Below are positions 38,056-48,049 of a stretch of 64,000 bases of DNA, one piece after another. The DNA is from Roseococcus sp. SDR (GTDB taxonomy: Bacteria > Pseudomonadota > Alphaproteobacteria > Acetobacterales > Acetobacteraceae): contig NZ_JAHRCU010000022.1 in the NCBI RefSeq assembly GCF_019083995.1, positions 1 through 64,000 on the forward strand. The letters are read 5' to 3'. Each line of letters opens with the position of its first letter. Positions within the stretch are counted from its first letter, which is position 1. Below the pieces are notes generated by a model. It did no database searches. It saw nothing but the letters and a program-made list of their open reading frames with translations, and was not told the origin of the DNA. A program made the position numbers and the translations under genes.

Positions 38056-38157
38056 GGGTGTTCCTCCTGTGTTGGGGCGGGAGGCTAGGGGCGCATAGCG
38101 GCGGCTGACAACCGGGCAGGCGCTGCCTAAGCTCCCCGAGCAAGGGAGACCGTTCGC

Positions 38158-38547
38158 ATGAAGCTCGCCTGGGTGATCCGCTACGTGCCTGACGCGATGG
38201 CGACGGCCCGCTTCTACGGCGAGGCCTTCGGCCTGACGCAGCGCTTCGCCGGCGGCGAGGATTTCATCGCCATGGAAACCGGCGCAACCGTGCTGGCCTT
38301 CTGCCGCGAGGGCTTCGTGACCAGCGGCATGGGGCTCGACTTCGCGCCGACGCGCCCCGGCGCCCGCCCGCCCGGCGAGGAGATCGGCTTCGAGGTGGAG
38401 GACGTGCCCGCTGCCCATGCGCGGGCGCTGGCCGCCGGGGCGTTGGAGGTGCTGGCCCCGGTGGAGAAGCCCTGGGGCCAGACCGTCTCCTACCTGCGCG
38501 ACCCCAATGGCGCGCTGGTCGAGCTTTGCACGGCGATCACGGCATGA
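38158..38547 (+). CDS. VOC family (glyoxalase-like) protein
   Basis: 129 residues, one VOC domain made of two beta-alpha-beta-beta-beta units (LAWVIRYVPDAMATARFYGEAF; EIGFEVEDVPAAHARALAAG). ATG at 38158 has GGGAG 9 nt upstream. Closely similar to the VOC half of the next gene (both carry ALEVLAPV-KPWGQT-SYLRD), and its stop overlaps that start (ATGA): a recent tandem duplication. Function not known. Confidence 0.88.
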   Translation: MKLAWVIRYVPDAMATARFYGEAFGLTQRFAGGEDFIAMETGATVLAFCREGFVTSGMGLDFAPTRPGARPPGEEIGFEVEDVPAAHARALAAGALEVLAPVEKPWGQTVSYLRDPNGALVELCTAITA

Positions 38548-39377
38548 CGCGCCTCGCCCGCATCATCCGCCATGTGCCAGACGCGCGCGCCACGGCCGAT
38601 TTCTACGCCCGCGCCTTCGGCCTCACCGAGAAGCTGGCGCTCGGCGAGGACTACATCGCCATGGAGACGGGCGACACGGTGCTGGGCTTCGCGCGCCAGG
38701 GCTTCTTCGAGCGCGAGACCGGACTGCACATCGGCAGCCCGCATGGCGACAGCAGCCAGGAGATCGCGCTGGAGGTGCCGAACGTCGCCGCCGCCCACGC
38801 GCGCGCGATGGGGGAGGGCGCGCTGGAGGTGCTGGCGCCGGTGGACAAGCCTTGGGGGCAGACCATTTCCTACCTGCGGGACCTGGATGGCGCGCTGGTG
38901 CAGCTCTGCTCGCCGATCGGCGGGCTGGCCGCGCCGCTCTACCTGGAGGATCTCTCGCCCGGGCAGCTGTTCCGCGCCGGGCCGCTGACGCTCACGGCCC
39001 AGGAGATCATGGATTACGCCCAGCGTTACGACCCGCAGCCCTTCCACACCGACCCCGTGGCGGCGGCCGAGCATCCGCTGTTCCGCGGCCTGGCCGCCAG
39101 CGGATGGCATACGGCGGCGCTGACCATGCGGATGGTGGTGGGGGCCATCGGGCACCTGGCGGGCGGCATCGTGGGTGCGGGTGGAGAGCTGCAATGGCCG
39201 CGCCCGACCCGGCCGGGTGACGAGCTTCGCGTGGAGATCGAGGTGCTGGAGGTGGTCCCCTCCCGCTCGCGGCCGGATCGCGGCTCGGCCGTGGTGCGGA
39301 TCACCACGCTGAACCAGGCGAGCGAGGCGGTGCAGGTCTTCACCCCGCGCATGGTGGTGCCCCGCCGCCCTTCCTGA
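38544..39377 (+). CDS. VOC-MaoC fusion protein
   Basis: 277 residues. Residues 1 to about 128 are a VOC domain (ARIIRHVPDARATADFYARAF, IALEVPNVAAAHARAMGEG) paralogous to the preceding gene. Residues about 135-277 are a MaoC-like hotdog dehydratase domain with the hydratase motif YDPQPFHTDP (D163, H168) and HLFRGLAASGWHT-type packing. The two parts are in one uninterrupted frame. A two-domain enzyme combining metal-dependent chemistry with enoyl/thioester hydration is suggested, but the substrate is unknown. Confidence 0.88.
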   Translation: MTRLARIIRHVPDARATADFYARAFGLTEKLALGEDYIAMETGDTVLGFARQGFFERETGLHIGSPHGDSSQEIALEVPNVAAAHARAMGEGALEVLAPVDKPWGQTISYLRDLDGALVQLCSPIGGLAAPLYLEDLSPGQLFRAGPLTLTAQEIMDYAQRYDPQPFHTDPVAAAEHPLFRGLAASGWHTAALTMRMVVGAIGHLAGGIVGAGGELQWPRPTRPGDELRVEIEVLEVVPSRSRPDRGSAVVRITTLNQASEAVQVFTPRMVVPRRPS

Positions 39378-39423
39378 GCGCGGGGGGAGCGCCTATGTGG
39401 GGCGCAGCGTGAAAGGGTCCTCC

Positions 39424-40806
39424 ATGGCGTATGATTTCGATCTCTTCGTGATCGGCGGCGGTTCGGGCGGTGTGCGGATGGCCCGCATCTCGGCCGGGCA
39501 TGGCGCGCGCGTGGGTGCGGCGGAGGAGCGCTTCTGGGGCGGCACCTGCGTCAATGTCGGCTGCGTGCCGAAGAAGATCATGGTGAACGCCGCCGAATAC
39601 GGGATGTGGGCGGAGGACGCCGCCGCCTTCGGCTGGAACATCGAAAACCATGGGCATGACTGGGCGAAGCTCGCCGCCGCGCGCGATGCCGAGGTGACGC
39701 GGCTGTCCTCCATCTACGGCAAGCTGCTGGCCGGCGCGGGCGTCACCACCTTCGACGCGCGCGCCACTTTCCTGGATGCGCATACGCTCGATGTCGGCGG
39801 CAAGCGCGTCACGGCCGAGCGCATCGTGGTGGCCACCGGTGGGCGGATCACGAAGCTCGACATTCCGGGCGCCGAGTTCGGCCTCGTCTCCGATGACCTT
39901 TTCACCCTGAAGGCGCTGCCGAAGCGCGTCGCCGTCATCGGCGGCGGCTATATCGGCCTGGAATTCGCCGGGCTGCTGCGCGGCCTGGGGGCGGAGGTGG
40001 AGGTCTTCTACCGCGCGGAGCTGCCGCTGCGCGGCTTCGATGGCGATCTCCGCACCGCCGTGGTGGAGGCGATGGAGGCGCAGGGCATCGCGATGAGCGC
40101 GGGCGTGCTGCCGACCCGCATCGCGAAGCTGGAGGGCCACCTGCTCGTCTCGCTCAGCAACAACGGCATGCGCGAGGTGGATGCGGTCTTCTTCTGCACC
40201 GGCCGCGCGCCGAACACGCCGGGCCTCGGGCTGCAGCGCGCGGGCGTGATCACGGGGAAGGACGGCGTGATCCCCGTGGATGACGACCACGCGACCAATA
40301 TCCCGCACATCTTTGCCATCGGCGACGTGACGGACCGGGTGAACCTGACCCCCATGGCGACCGCCGTCGGCCACGCGCTGGCCGATACGCTCTTCGGCAA
40401 CAAGCCGCGCCGGGCGAGCTATGAAAACGTGCCGAGCGCCGTCTTCACCTCGCCGCCCATCGGCACCGTGGGCCTCTCGGAGGAGGAGGCGGCGGAGCGC
40501 GGCCCGGTGGATATCTACCTGACCCGCTTCACGCCGATGCGCCACACGATCAGCGGCCGCCCGGGCCGCAAGACCCTGATGAAGCTGGTGGTGGACCAGG
40601 CGACGCAGCGCATCCTGGGCGCCCACATGCTGGGGGAGGACGCAGCCGAGATCATGCAGGGCATCGGCATCGCGGTGGTGATGGGCGCCACCAAGCAGGA
40701 TTTCGACCGCACCATCGGCATCCATCCGACCGCGGCGGAAGAATTCGTGACGCTGCGGACGCGGACCCGGGTGGCGGGGGTGCCGGCGGCGGCGGAGCGG
40801 GAATAG
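39424..40806 (+). CDS. gor: Glutathione-disulfide reductase
   Basis: NADPH-dependent reduction of glutathione disulfide. 460 residues: FAD loop [14 protein letters not shown], redox-active pair C42/C47 in [18 protein letters not shown] loop [13 protein letters not shown], the FAD-binding [12 protein letters not shown] and the C-terminal dimer His in [15 protein letters not shown] at 39424. It is transcribed singly between the VOC-MaoC gene and the aromatic pathway gene. Confidence 0.95.
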   Translation: MAYDFDLFVIGGGSGGVRMARISAGHGARVGAAEERFWGGTCVNVGCVPKKIMVNAAEYGMWAEDAAAFGWNIENHGHDWAKLAAARDAEVTRLSSIYGKLLAGAGVTTFDARATFLDAHTLDVGGKRVTAERIVVATGGRITKLDIPGAEFGLVSDDLFTLKALPKRVAVIGGGYIGLEFAGLLRGLGAEVEVFYRAELPLRGFDGDLRTAVVEAMEAQGIAMSAGVLPTRIAKLEGHLLVSLSNNGMREVDAVFFCTGRAPNTPGLGLQRAGVITGKDGVIPVDDDHATNIPHIFAIGDVTDRVNLTPMATAVGHALADTLFGNKPRRASYENVPSAVFTSPPIGTVGLSEEEAAERGPVDIYLTRFTPMRHTISGRPGRKTLMKLVVDQATQRILGAHMLGEDAAEIMQGIGIAVVMGATKQDFDRTIGIHPTAAEEFVTLRTRTRVAGVPAAAERE

Positions 40807-40877
40807 GCCGCGCCGGTAGCCTTTCTCCGCCGGCTGATTTAGGCTGGCGGGAACACGGTTTTTGGGAGTTCGCAGCC

Positions 40878-42260
40878 ATGGCGCGTGACTGGCGCCCCTC
40901 TTCCTGGCGGCAGATGCCGATCCGGCAGGTGCCTGAATATCTGGATCCCGCGGCGCTGGCCGCGATGGAAGCCAAGGTCGCGAGCTTTCCCCCGCTGGTT
41001 TTTGCAGGCGAGTGCGAGCGACTGAAGGCCGCGCTCGCCGAAGCTGCCGAAGGCCGGGCCTTTGTCCTCCAGGGGGGCGACTGCGCCGAAAGCTTCGCGG
41101 ATTTCAACGCGAACACCATCCGCGACACCTTCAAGGTCCTGCTGCAGATGGCCGTGGTGCTGACCTTCGGCGCCGGCATGCCGGTGGTGAAGCTGGGCCG
41201 CATGGCGGGCCAGTTCGCCAAGCCGCGCAGCAGCGATGTGGAGAAGGTGGGCGAGGTGACCCTGCCCTCCTATCGCGGTGACATCATCAACGGCGCGGAA
41301 TTCACCTCCGAGGCGCGGGTGCCCGATCCGAAGCGGATGGAATTCGCCTATCTGCAATCCGCCGCCACGCTGAACCTGCTGCGCGCCTTCGCGACCGGCG
41401 GCTTCGCCGACCTGCACCAGGTGCATCGCTGGAACCTCGATTTCGTGGCGCGCAGCCCGCTGGCCGCGCAATATGAGGGCCTGGCCACCCGCATCGACGA
41501 GACGCTGCGCTTCATGGCCGCCTGCGGCATGAACAGCGACAATGCGCCGCAGATCCGCGAGACGGCCTTCTACACCAGCCATGAATCGCTGCTGCTTCCC
41601 TATGAGGAGGCGCTGACGCGCGAGAGCAGCACGCATCTGCGCACCTATGCCTGCTCGGCGCATTTCCTCTGGATCGGCGACCGCACGCGCCAGCCGGATG
41701 GAGCGCATGTGGAGTTCCTGCGCGGCGTGGCCAACCCGATCGGCATGAAGGTCGGCCCGAGCATGGAGGCGGGCGAGCTGCTGCGCCTGACCGAGATCCT
41801 GAACCCCGCGAACGAGGCGGGGCGCCTCACGCTCATCGCCCGCATGGGGGCGGACAAGGTGGAGGCGAAGCTGGCGCCGCTGGTGCGCGCGGTGACCGAG
41901 GCCGGCCGCAAGGTGGTCTGGCTGAGCGACCCGATGCACGGCAACACCACCACCCAGGGCGGCTACAAGACCCGCAACTTCGACGCCATCCTGAACGAGG
42001 TGAAGAGCTTCTTCGACGTGATGTCGGCCGAAGGGGCACTCGCCGGCGGCGTGCATGTCGAGATGACGGGCCGCGACGTGACCGAGTGCACGGGCGGCGC
42101 GCGCAAGCTGACGGCGGCCGATCTCGGCGAGAACTATGCCACCTTCTGCGACCCGCGGCTGAACGCCGAGCAGTCGCTGGAACTCGCCTTCCTCATCGCG
42201 GAGGAACTGAAGGCGCATCGGGCGCGCCCGGAACGCGAGCTGGTCCGCGCCGCGCAATGA
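40878..42260 (+). CDS. Class II 3-deoxy-D-arabino-heptulosonate 7-phosphate synthase
   Basis: First step of the shikimate pathway (PEP plus erythrose 4-phosphate). 460 residues of the plant-type class II family: [65 protein letters not shown] and [15 protein letters not shown] at 40878 follows GGGAG. Its stop overlaps the next gene start by 4 nt (ATGA), so it is coupled to the nicotinate phosphoribosyltransferase-like gene, an uncommon pairing. Confidence 0.95.
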   Translation: MARDWRPSSWRQMPIRQVPEYLDPAALAAMEAKVASFPPLVFAGECERLKAALAEAAEGRAFVLQGGDCAESFADFNANTIRDTFKVLLQMAVVLTFGAGMPVVKLGRMAGQFAKPRSSDVEKVGEVTLPSYRGDIINGAEFTSEARVPDPKRMEFAYLQSAATLNLLRAFATGGFADLHQVHRWNLDFVARSPLAAQYEGLATRIDETLRFMAACGMNSDNAPQIRETAFYTSHESLLLPYEEALTRESSTHLRTYACSAHFLWIGDRTRQPDGAHVEFLRGVANPIGMKVGPSMEAGELLRLTEILNPANEAGRLTLIARMGADKVEAKLAPLVRAVTEAGRKVVWLSDPMHGNTTTQGGYKTRNFDAILNEVKSFFDVMSAEGALAGGVHVEMTGRDVTECTGGARKLTAADLGENYATFCDPRLNAEQSLELAFLIAEELKAHRARPERELVRAAQ

Positions 42261-43411
42261 GCGAGAGATCCCCGCTGGACCGTGAAATCACGGCCCGGAC
42301 GGACAGCTACTTCAACCGCACACGCCGCATCGTCGAGACCTTCGGCGATGTGCGCGTCACCTATGCGGTCTTCCTGCGCCGCCCCGTGATCTCCGCCCCG
42401 CGCCTCGCCGTGCAATGGCTGGAGCGCGTGGCGCGGGAGCGTGGCACGCCCTTCGAGATCGAGGTGAAATACCCGGAAGGGGCCTGGGTCGGCGCGGGTG
42501 ACCCGCTGCTCTATCTCAGCGGCTCCTTCGCCGCCCTGGCGGATCTCGAGACGCTGTACCTGCAGCGTCTGGGGCCGGCCTGCGTGGCCGCGCACAACGC
42601 CTACCAGATGAGCCTGGAGATGCCCAAGGCCGCCTTCCTGGCCATGGAGGCGCGGCACTGCGCCGGCTTCGAGATGCAGGAGATGATGGCCTATGCGGCC
42701 TCGGTCGGCAGCGCGGCGGCACGCCTTGAGGGGGCCACGGGCTTCGTCGGCACCGCGACCGATGCCACCGCGCATTGGTTCGGCGAGGCGGCGGGGCGCG
42801 GCACCATGCCGCATGCGCTGATCGGCTATGCCGGCTCCACGCTGCGCGCGGCCGAGATGTTCCACGAGACCTACCCGAATGACGGGCTGACCGTGCTGGT
42901 GGATTATTTCGGCCAGGAGGTGACGGATGCGCTGGCCGTCTGCCATCGCTTCGCGGATCTCGCCCATTCCGGCCGGATGGCCGTGCGGCTCGACACCCAT
43001 GGCGGCCGCTTCCTGGAAGGGCTGGACCCGGCCGAGAGCTACGCCGTGCTGGAGCGTCATGCACCCCAGGCCATCCGCCGCTATCGCAGCGATTCCGAAT
43101 TGCGCCACCTGGTGGGCACGGGCGTTTCCGCCGCCGCCATCTGGCGCGTGCGCGAGGCGCTGGACGCGGCGGGCTTCGGGAAGGTGCGGATCGTCGCCAG
43201 TTCAGGCTTCAGCGTCGGCAAGTGCCGCGTGATGAACGAAGCGCATGCGCCGGTGGATGTGGTGGGCACGGGCAGCTTCATCCCCGACATCTGGAGCGAG
43301 ACCTACGCCACGGCCGATATCGTCGAGTATGACGGCACGCCGCGGGTGAAGCTCGGGCGCGAGTTCCTGCTGCGGCAGGAGGGGCGGCGGCGGAACGGGC
43401 AGCAGGGTTGA
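42257..43411 (+). CDS. Nicotinate phosphoribosyltransferase-like protein
   Basis: 384 residues of the nicotinate/nicotinamide phosphoribosyltransferase fold. Visible: [12 protein letters not shown] near the N-terminus, [15 protein letters not shown], and a phosphate-binding segment ([32 protein letters not shown]). It probably makes nicotinate mononucleotide from nicotinic acid and PRPP, feeding NadE two genes downstream. It overlaps the flanking genes by 4 nt at each end. Confidence 0.87.
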   Translation: MSERSPLDREITARTDSYFNRTRRIVETFGDVRVTYAVFLRRPVISAPRLAVQWLERVARERGTPFEIEVKYPEGAWVGAGDPLLYLSGSFAALADLETLYLQRLGPACVAAHNAYQMSLEMPKAAFLAMEARHCAGFEMQEMMAYAASVGSAAARLEGATGFVGTATDATAHWFGEAAGRGTMPHALIGYAGSTLRAAEMFHETYPNDGLTVLVDYFGQEVTDALAVCHRFADLAHSGRMAVRLDTHGGRFLEGLDPAESYAVLERHAPQAIRRYRSDSELRHLVGTGVSAAAIWRVREALDAAGFGKVRIVASSGFSVGKCRVMNEAHAPVDVVGTGSFIPDIWSETYATADIVEYDGTPRVKLGREFLLRQEGRRRNGQQG

Positions 43412-44304
43412 GCGAACGCCGCATCGGGCTGCTCTGCGCCTTCGGCGTCCTCTTCATCTGGACCGGCTTCCAGCTGATGTCCCGCTTCCTCGCGGCGCAA
43501 TCCGTCACCGCCTGGGACATCGCGGCCCTCCGCTATGCCGGCGCCTTCCTGACCGCCCTGCCCTTCCTGATCTGGCGCGGGCCGCCGCGCATGCCGGTGG
43601 CGCAGGCGCTGGCCCTGACGGCAACGGCGGGTTTCGGCTTCTCGCTTGGCGCCTATGGCGGCTTCCAGCTCGCGCCGGCCGCGCATGGCGGGGTGATCAT
43701 GGCGGGGCTGCTGCCCTTCCTCATCGCCGCCGCCTGGTGGATCAGCTTCGGCGAGGCCTGGGGGCTCCGGCGCATCGTCTCGCTGGCGCTGGTGGGCTTC
43801 GGCATCCTGCTGCTGGGGCGCGACACCTTCGGCGACCATCCCGGCGCCTGGCGGGGGGACCTGCTCTTCATCTTCGCCGTGCTCTGCTGGGCGGCCTATA
43901 CCTGGCTGATCCGGAAATGGCGGATCGGCGCGCTGGACGCGACCATGGCCGTGGCGCTCTATGCCGCGCCGCTCTTCCTGCCCATCTGGTGGTTCTGGCT
44001 GCCCTCCCGGATGGAGAACCTGTCGCTCGGCATGGAAATCTTCCAGATGGCCTGGCATGGCGCCCTCTCCGTCATGCTCGCGGGGTTCCTGTTCACCCGG
44101 GCGGTGGTGCTGCTGGGCGGGCCGCAGACCTCCGCCATCACGGCCGCCGTGCCGGCGATGGTGGCGCTGGGCGGCTGGCTCTTCCTGGGCGAGACGCTGG
44201 GGGCCACCGGCTGGGTGGGGGTGCTGCTGGTCACCGGCGGCATGGTGGCCAGCGTCCTTCCCGCGTTGACCCTGCGTCCCCGCGCGCCTACTTCCACGGG
44301 ATGA
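43408..44304 (+). CDS. EamA/DMT family transporter
   Basis: 298 residues, about ten predicted membrane helices in two EamA repeats (residues about 8-140 and 150-290), e.g. IGLLCAFGVLFIWTGFQL, FGFSLGAYGGFQLAPAAHGG and MVALGGWLFLGETLGATGW. TTG start at 43408 overlaps the preceding stop. It sits between the nicotinate phosphoribosyltransferase-like gene and nadE with overlaps on both sides, so a role in uptake or efflux of a pyridine-related compound is possible but unproven. Confidence 0.88.
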   Translation: MSERRIGLLCAFGVLFIWTGFQLMSRFLAAQSVTAWDIAALRYAGAFLTALPFLIWRGPPRMPVAQALALTATAGFGFSLGAYGGFQLAPAAHGGVIMAGLLPFLIAAAWWISFGEAWGLRRIVSLALVGFGILLLGRDTFGDHPGAWRGDLLFIFAVLCWAAYTWLIRKWRIGALDATMAVALYAAPLFLPIWWFWLPSRMENLSLGMEIFQMAWHGALSVMLAGFLFTRAVVLLGGPQTSAITAAVPAMVALGGWLFLGETLGATGWVGVLLVTGGMVASVLPALTLRPRAPTSTG

Positions 44305-45965
44305 CGAACCGCCTCCGCATCGCCCTCGCGCAGATGAACCCGCATGAGGGGGAGCTGCGCGCCAATGCCGCGAAAATCCGGGCGCTGCGCGCCGAGGCCG
44401 CGGCGGCAGGCGCCGACCTGCTGGTGACGCCGGAATTCAGCATCGCCGGCTACCCGCCCGAGGATCTGGTGCTGAAGCCCGCCTTCCAGGCCATGTGCGA
44501 TGCCGAGATCGCGGCCCTGGCGGCCGAGACGGCGGATGGCGGACCGGGCCTGATCGTGGGCGGGCCATGGCTGGAGGGCGGCAAGCTCTACAACGCGGCC
44601 TTCCTGCTGGATGGCGGGAAGATCGTGGCGCGGCGCGCCAAGCATGAGCTGCCGAATTACGGCGTCTTCGACGACAAGCGCGTCTTCGACGCCGGCCCCG
44701 CGCCCGGCCCCGTGGTGTTCCGCGGCCTGCGCCTCGGCCTGATGATCTGCGAGGATTGGTGGTTCCCCGCCGTGTCCGAGACGCTGAGCGAAAGCGGGGC
44801 GGAGCTGCTGCTCTCCATCAACGGCTCGCCCTTCGAGGTGGAGAAGGCCGAGGCGCGCATTGATCTGGCCGTCGCGCGCGTGGTGGAGACGGGGCTGCCC
44901 TTCGTCTTCCTCAACCAGAATTGCGGCCAGGATGAGCTGGTGTTTGACGGCGCGAGCTTCGTGCTGAACGCCGACCGCAAGCTGGCCGTGCGCGCGCCCT
45001 CCTTCGCCGAGACGCTGATCCTCACCGATTGGGAGAAGCCCGGCGATGTCTGGGTCTGTGCGCAGCAGGAACTGGCGAAGCCGCTGAGCCGGCCCGCGCA
45101 GATCTACCATGCGATGATGCTGGGCCTGCGCGACTATGTGGAGAAGAACCGCTTTCCCGGCATCGTGCTGGGCCTGTCGGGTGGCATTGATTCCGCGATC
45201 TCGGCCGCCGTCGCCGCCGATGCGCTGGGGCCCGAGCGGGTGCGCGCGGTGATGATGCCCTCGCCCTATACCAGCCAGGAAAGCCTGGAGGATGCGGCCG
45301 AATGCGCGCGGCTGCTGGGCATCCACTACGACACCATCCCGATCGGGCCGGCCATGGCGGCCTATGAGGCGATGCTGGCACCGGCCTTCGGCAATCGCGC
45401 GCCGGACATCACGGAGGAGAACCTGCAGTCGCGCATCCGGGGCGTCACGCTCATGGCGCTGTCGAACAAGTTCGGCAACATGCTGCTGACCACCGGCAAC
45501 AAGAGCGAGATGAGCACCGGCTACGCCACCATCTATGGCGACATGTGCGGCGGCTATTCCGTGCTGAAGGATGTCTACAAGACCGACGTCTTCGAGGTGT
45601 GCCGCTGGCGCAACGCGAACACGCCAGCCGGCGCGCTGGGGCCGGATGGCGCCGTGATGCCGGAGCGCGTGATCACCAAGCCGCCCAGCGCCGAACTCAA
45701 GCCCGACCAGAAGGACCAGGACACGCTGCCGCCCTATGAAGTGCTGGACGCCATCCTGAACGGGCTGGTGGAGCGCGAGCTCAGCGTGGATGATCTGGTG
45801 GCGCAGGGCTTCGAACGCGCGCTGATCCTGCGCGTCTGGCGCATGCTGGACCGCGCGGAATACAAGCGCCGCCAGGCGCCGCCGGGCGTGAAGATCGGCC
45901 AGCGCGCCTTTGGCCGCGACCGTCGCTATCCCATCACCAATGGCTTCACCGGACTGATCTCGTGA
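44301..45965 (+). CDS. nadE: Glutamine-dependent NAD+ synthetase
   Basis: ATP-dependent amidation of deamido-NAD+. 554 residues: N-terminal nitrilase-type glutaminase domain with catalytic E45, K114 and C150 (LMICEDWWFP), then the synthetase domain with the PP-loop LSGGIDSA near 292-299 and the later TTGNKSEMSTGYATIYGDMC. The start ATG at 44301 overlaps the transporter stop. The final stop overlaps the start of a small acidic protein gene. Confidence 0.96.
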   Translation: MTNRLRIALAQMNPHEGELRANAAKIRALRAEAAAAGADLLVTPEFSIAGYPPEDLVLKPAFQAMCDAEIAALAAETADGGPGLIVGGPWLEGGKLYNAAFLLDGGKIVARRAKHELPNYGVFDDKRVFDAGPAPGPVVFRGLRLGLMICEDWWFPAVSETLSESGAELLLSINGSPFEVEKAEARIDLAVARVVETGLPFVFLNQNCGQDELVFDGASFVLNADRKLAVRAPSFAETLILTDWEKPGDVWVCAQQELAKPLSRPAQIYHAMMLGLRDYVEKNRFPGIVLGLSGGIDSAISAAVAADALGPERVRAVMMPSPYTSQESLEDAAECARLLGIHYDTIPIGPAMAAYEAMLAPAFGNRAPDITEENLQSRIRGVTLMALSNKFGNMLLTTGNKSEMSTGYATIYGDMCGGYSVLKDVYKTDVFEVCRWRNANTPAGALGPDGAVMPERVITKPPSAELKPDQKDQDTLPPYEVLDAILNGLVERELSVDDLVAQGFERALILRVWRMLDRAEYKRRQAPPGVKIGQRAFGRDRRYPITNGFTGLIS

Positions 45966-46369
45966 GCGAGCATCCGCTGACACCACCCGCGGGGCTGGAG
46001 GTGCGCATCCGCGACCTCTCCGACCCCGATGCCGAGGCGGTGGAGGTGGTGCGCGGCTTCCTCTCGCTCGCGCACGCCAATGAATTCGCCAAGCGCTATG
46101 TGCGGGACAGCGTGGAACGCTGCCGCGTGCCGCGCGCGACGGCGGCGGAGGTGACGGCCGCGTGGTTCGCCTTTGGCGAGGATGCGGTGGTGAGCGGCCT
46201 CGGCGAGGATCATCAGGGCGAGATGTGGCAAAGCGCAAATGACTTGCCCGCCTTCGCCGCCGCCCCGCCGCGTGATCGTGAGGCGCTGAACTGGCGCATG
46301 CTCGACCCGCGGCGGATGGAAGAGGATGGGGACGAAGACGACGATGGCGGGGAGGGTGAGGAGGAGTGA
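45962..46369 (+). CDS. Small acidic protein of unknown function downstream of nadE
   Basis: 135 residues, GTG start inside the nadE stop (GTGA). A folded-looking body (LEVRIRDLSDPDAEAVEVVRG, LAHANEFAKRYVRDSVERCR) precedes a strongly acidic tail (MEEDGDEDDDGGEGEEE). No signal or membrane segment. It is the last gene of a five-gene overlapping chain from DAHP synthase; its job is unknown. The copy C repeat begins about 50 bp after its stop. Confidence 0.68.
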   Translation: MSEHPLTPPAGLEVRIRDLSDPDAEAVEVVRGFLSLAHANEFAKRYVRDSVERCRVPRATAAEVTAAWFAFGEDAVVSGLGEDHQGEMWQSANDLPAFAAAPPRDREALNWRMLDPRRMEEDGDEDDDGGEGEEE

Positions 46370-46421
46370 GCCTCGCTCCCGTTGATCACAGCTTCATCGG
46401 TCTTCGCACCCCTGTGAGGAT

Positions 46422-46640
46422 CCGGCCGCAAGGCGGCCGGCGCGCCCAGACTGCGCGTGCCACCCAAACAACCGCCGCGGCGCGTAGCCAAGCCAGCGGA
46501 GCCGGCGCCCGGCGCCTGAGAGCAACCGGGAAACTCATCCGGCCGCACAGCGGCCGGCGCGCCCAGACCGACCTTCTCACCCGCGCGCCCTTGGCGGCGC
46601 GAAGCCAAGCCGGCGGAGCCGGCGCCCGGCGCCTGAGGGC
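46422..46640 (-). repeat. 117-bp-period structured repeat, copy C (two units, inverted)
   Basis: Two units whose CCGGCCGC stems begin at 46422 and 46539, again exactly 117 bp apart, in the opposite orientation to copies A and B. Read on the minus strand, each has the conserved TCAGGCGCCGGGCGC start, a hairpin with CGGC/GCCG arms around TCC, GCTTGGCT, and the CCGGCCGC-(3 nt)-GCGGCCGG hairpin. The middle 20-25 bp differ between units. It occupies almost the whole gap before gltX and ends 8 bp before its ATG. Confidence 0.85.
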
Positions 46641-46648
46641 CTAGCATC

Positions 46649-47977
46649 ATGTCCATCAAACTTCGTTTTGCGCCCTCTCCCACGGGGCATCTTCATGTCG
46701 GCAATGCGCGCATCGCGCTCGCCAATTGGCTCTTCGCCCGCAAGATGGGCGGCGAGCTGGTGCTGCGGCTGGACGACACGGATACGGGCCGCAGCAAGGC
46801 CGAGTATGTGACGGCCATCGAGGAGGATCTGCGCTGGCTCGGCCTGGAATGGGACAGCATGTTCCGCCAGACCGACCGGCTGGACGCCTATGCCGCCGCG
46901 GCCGAACGGCTGAAGAAGAGCGGCCATCTCTACCCCTGCTTCGAGAGCGAGGAGGAGCTGGCCTATAAGCGCGAGCAGCGGCTGCGCCAGGGCCGCCCGC
47001 CGCTCTATGACCGCGCCGCGCTGAAGATGACCGAGGAGCAGTACGCCCGCGCGCTGGAGAACGGGAAGAAGCCCTATTGGCGCTTCAAGCTCTCAGGCGC
47101 CAACATCACCTGGGTGGATGGCGTGCTGGGGCCGCGCGCGGTGAAGCTCTCGGCGATCAGCGATCCGGTGCTGGTCCGCGCCGATGGCTCGCCGCTCTAC
47201 ACCTTCACCTCGGTGGTGGATGATCTGGAGACGGGTGTGACGCATGTGATCCGCGGCGAGGATCACGTGACCAACACGGGCGTGCAGCTCGACATCTGGC
47301 TCGCCCTGGGCGGGCGCAGCGATGCGCTGCATTTCGCGCATCTGCCGCTGCTGACCGATGCGGATGGCGGGCCGCTGTCGAAGCGCATCGGCTCGCTCTC
47401 GCTGCGGCAATTGCGGCGGGATGGGGTGGAGGCGGCCTCCATCACCGGGTATCTCGCGGCACTCGGCACCTCGCAGGATCCGGTTCCGGGCATGCCGGCG
47501 CAGCTGCTTCCCGGTTTTGATCTGATGAGCGTCTCGCATTCCTCGCCGCGCTTCGACCCGCGGCAGATGCTGGCGCTGAACCGCAAGCTGCTGCACGGCA
47601 TGTCCTTCGAGGAGGCGCGGCCGCGCCTGCCCGAGGGCGCGGACGCCACCTTCTGGGAAGCGGTGCGCGAGAACCTGGACCGCATGCCCGAGGTGAAGCA
47701 TTGGTGGGATGTGGTGCATGGCCACATCGCGCCCATCGAGCAGCCGGCGGAGGCGGAGTTCCTGGCCACCGCGCTCAGCCTGCTGCCGCCCGAGCCCTAT
47801 GACGCGACGACCTGGCCCGCCTGGACCGAGGCGATCAAGGCCGCCACCGGCCGCAAGGGCAAGGCGCTCTTCATGCCGCTGCGCCTCGCGCTGACCGGTG
47901 AGGATCACGGGCCGGATCTGAAGGCGCTGCTGCCGTTGATCGGGCGCGAGCGGGCGGCGCAGCGCCTGCGCGCCTGA
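46649..47977 (+). CDS. gltX: Glutamyl-tRNA synthetase
   Basis: Charges tRNA with glutamate. 442 residues, the shorter class seen in alphaproteobacteria that carry two GluRS genes. HIGH-type motif HLHVGN (14-19), RLDDTDTGRSKAEY, and a KMSKS-type loop reading GPLSKRIGS. ATG at 46649 lies only 8 bp after repeat copy C and lacks a clear ribosome site. The C-terminal anticodon-binding part is present (FMPLRLALTGEDHGP). Confidence 0.94.
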   Translation: MSIKLRFAPSPTGHLHVGNARIALANWLFARKMGGELVLRLDDTDTGRSKAEYVTAIEEDLRWLGLEWDSMFRQTDRLDAYAAAAERLKKSGHLYPCFESEEELAYKREQRLRQGRPPLYDRAALKMTEEQYARALENGKKPYWRFKLSGANITWVDGVLGPRAVKLSAISDPVLVRADGSPLYTFTSVVDDLETGVTHVIRGEDHVTNTGVQLDIWLALGGRSDALHFAHLPLLTDADGGPLSKRIGSLSLRQLRRDGVEAASITGYLAALGTSQDPVPGMPAQLLPGFDLMSVSHSSPRFDPRQMLALNRKLLHGMSFEEARPRLPEGADATFWEAVRENLDRMPEVKHWWDVVHGHIAPIEQPAEAEFLATALSLLPPEPYDATTWPAWTEAIKAATGRKGKALFMPLRLALTGEDHGPDLKALLPLIGRERAAQRLRA

Positions 47978-48020
47978 CGCGCCCCAGGCCCCATTGCTGC
48001 ACGGCATGACAGGGATCATG

Positions 48021-48037
48021 CTCGGAATCGTTCCGAG
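48021..48037. promoter_or_regulatory. Inverted repeat upstream of a small secreted protein gene
   Basis: CTCGGAA-TCG-TTCCGAG, a perfect 7-bp dyad 43 bp past the gltX stop and 12 bp before the next start codon. It could be an operator or a weak gltX terminator (no U tract follows). Two CcrM-type GAATC sites are present, one inside the dyad (48025) and one at 48042. Confidence 0.45.
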
Positions 48038-48049
48038 TGGAGAATCTTC

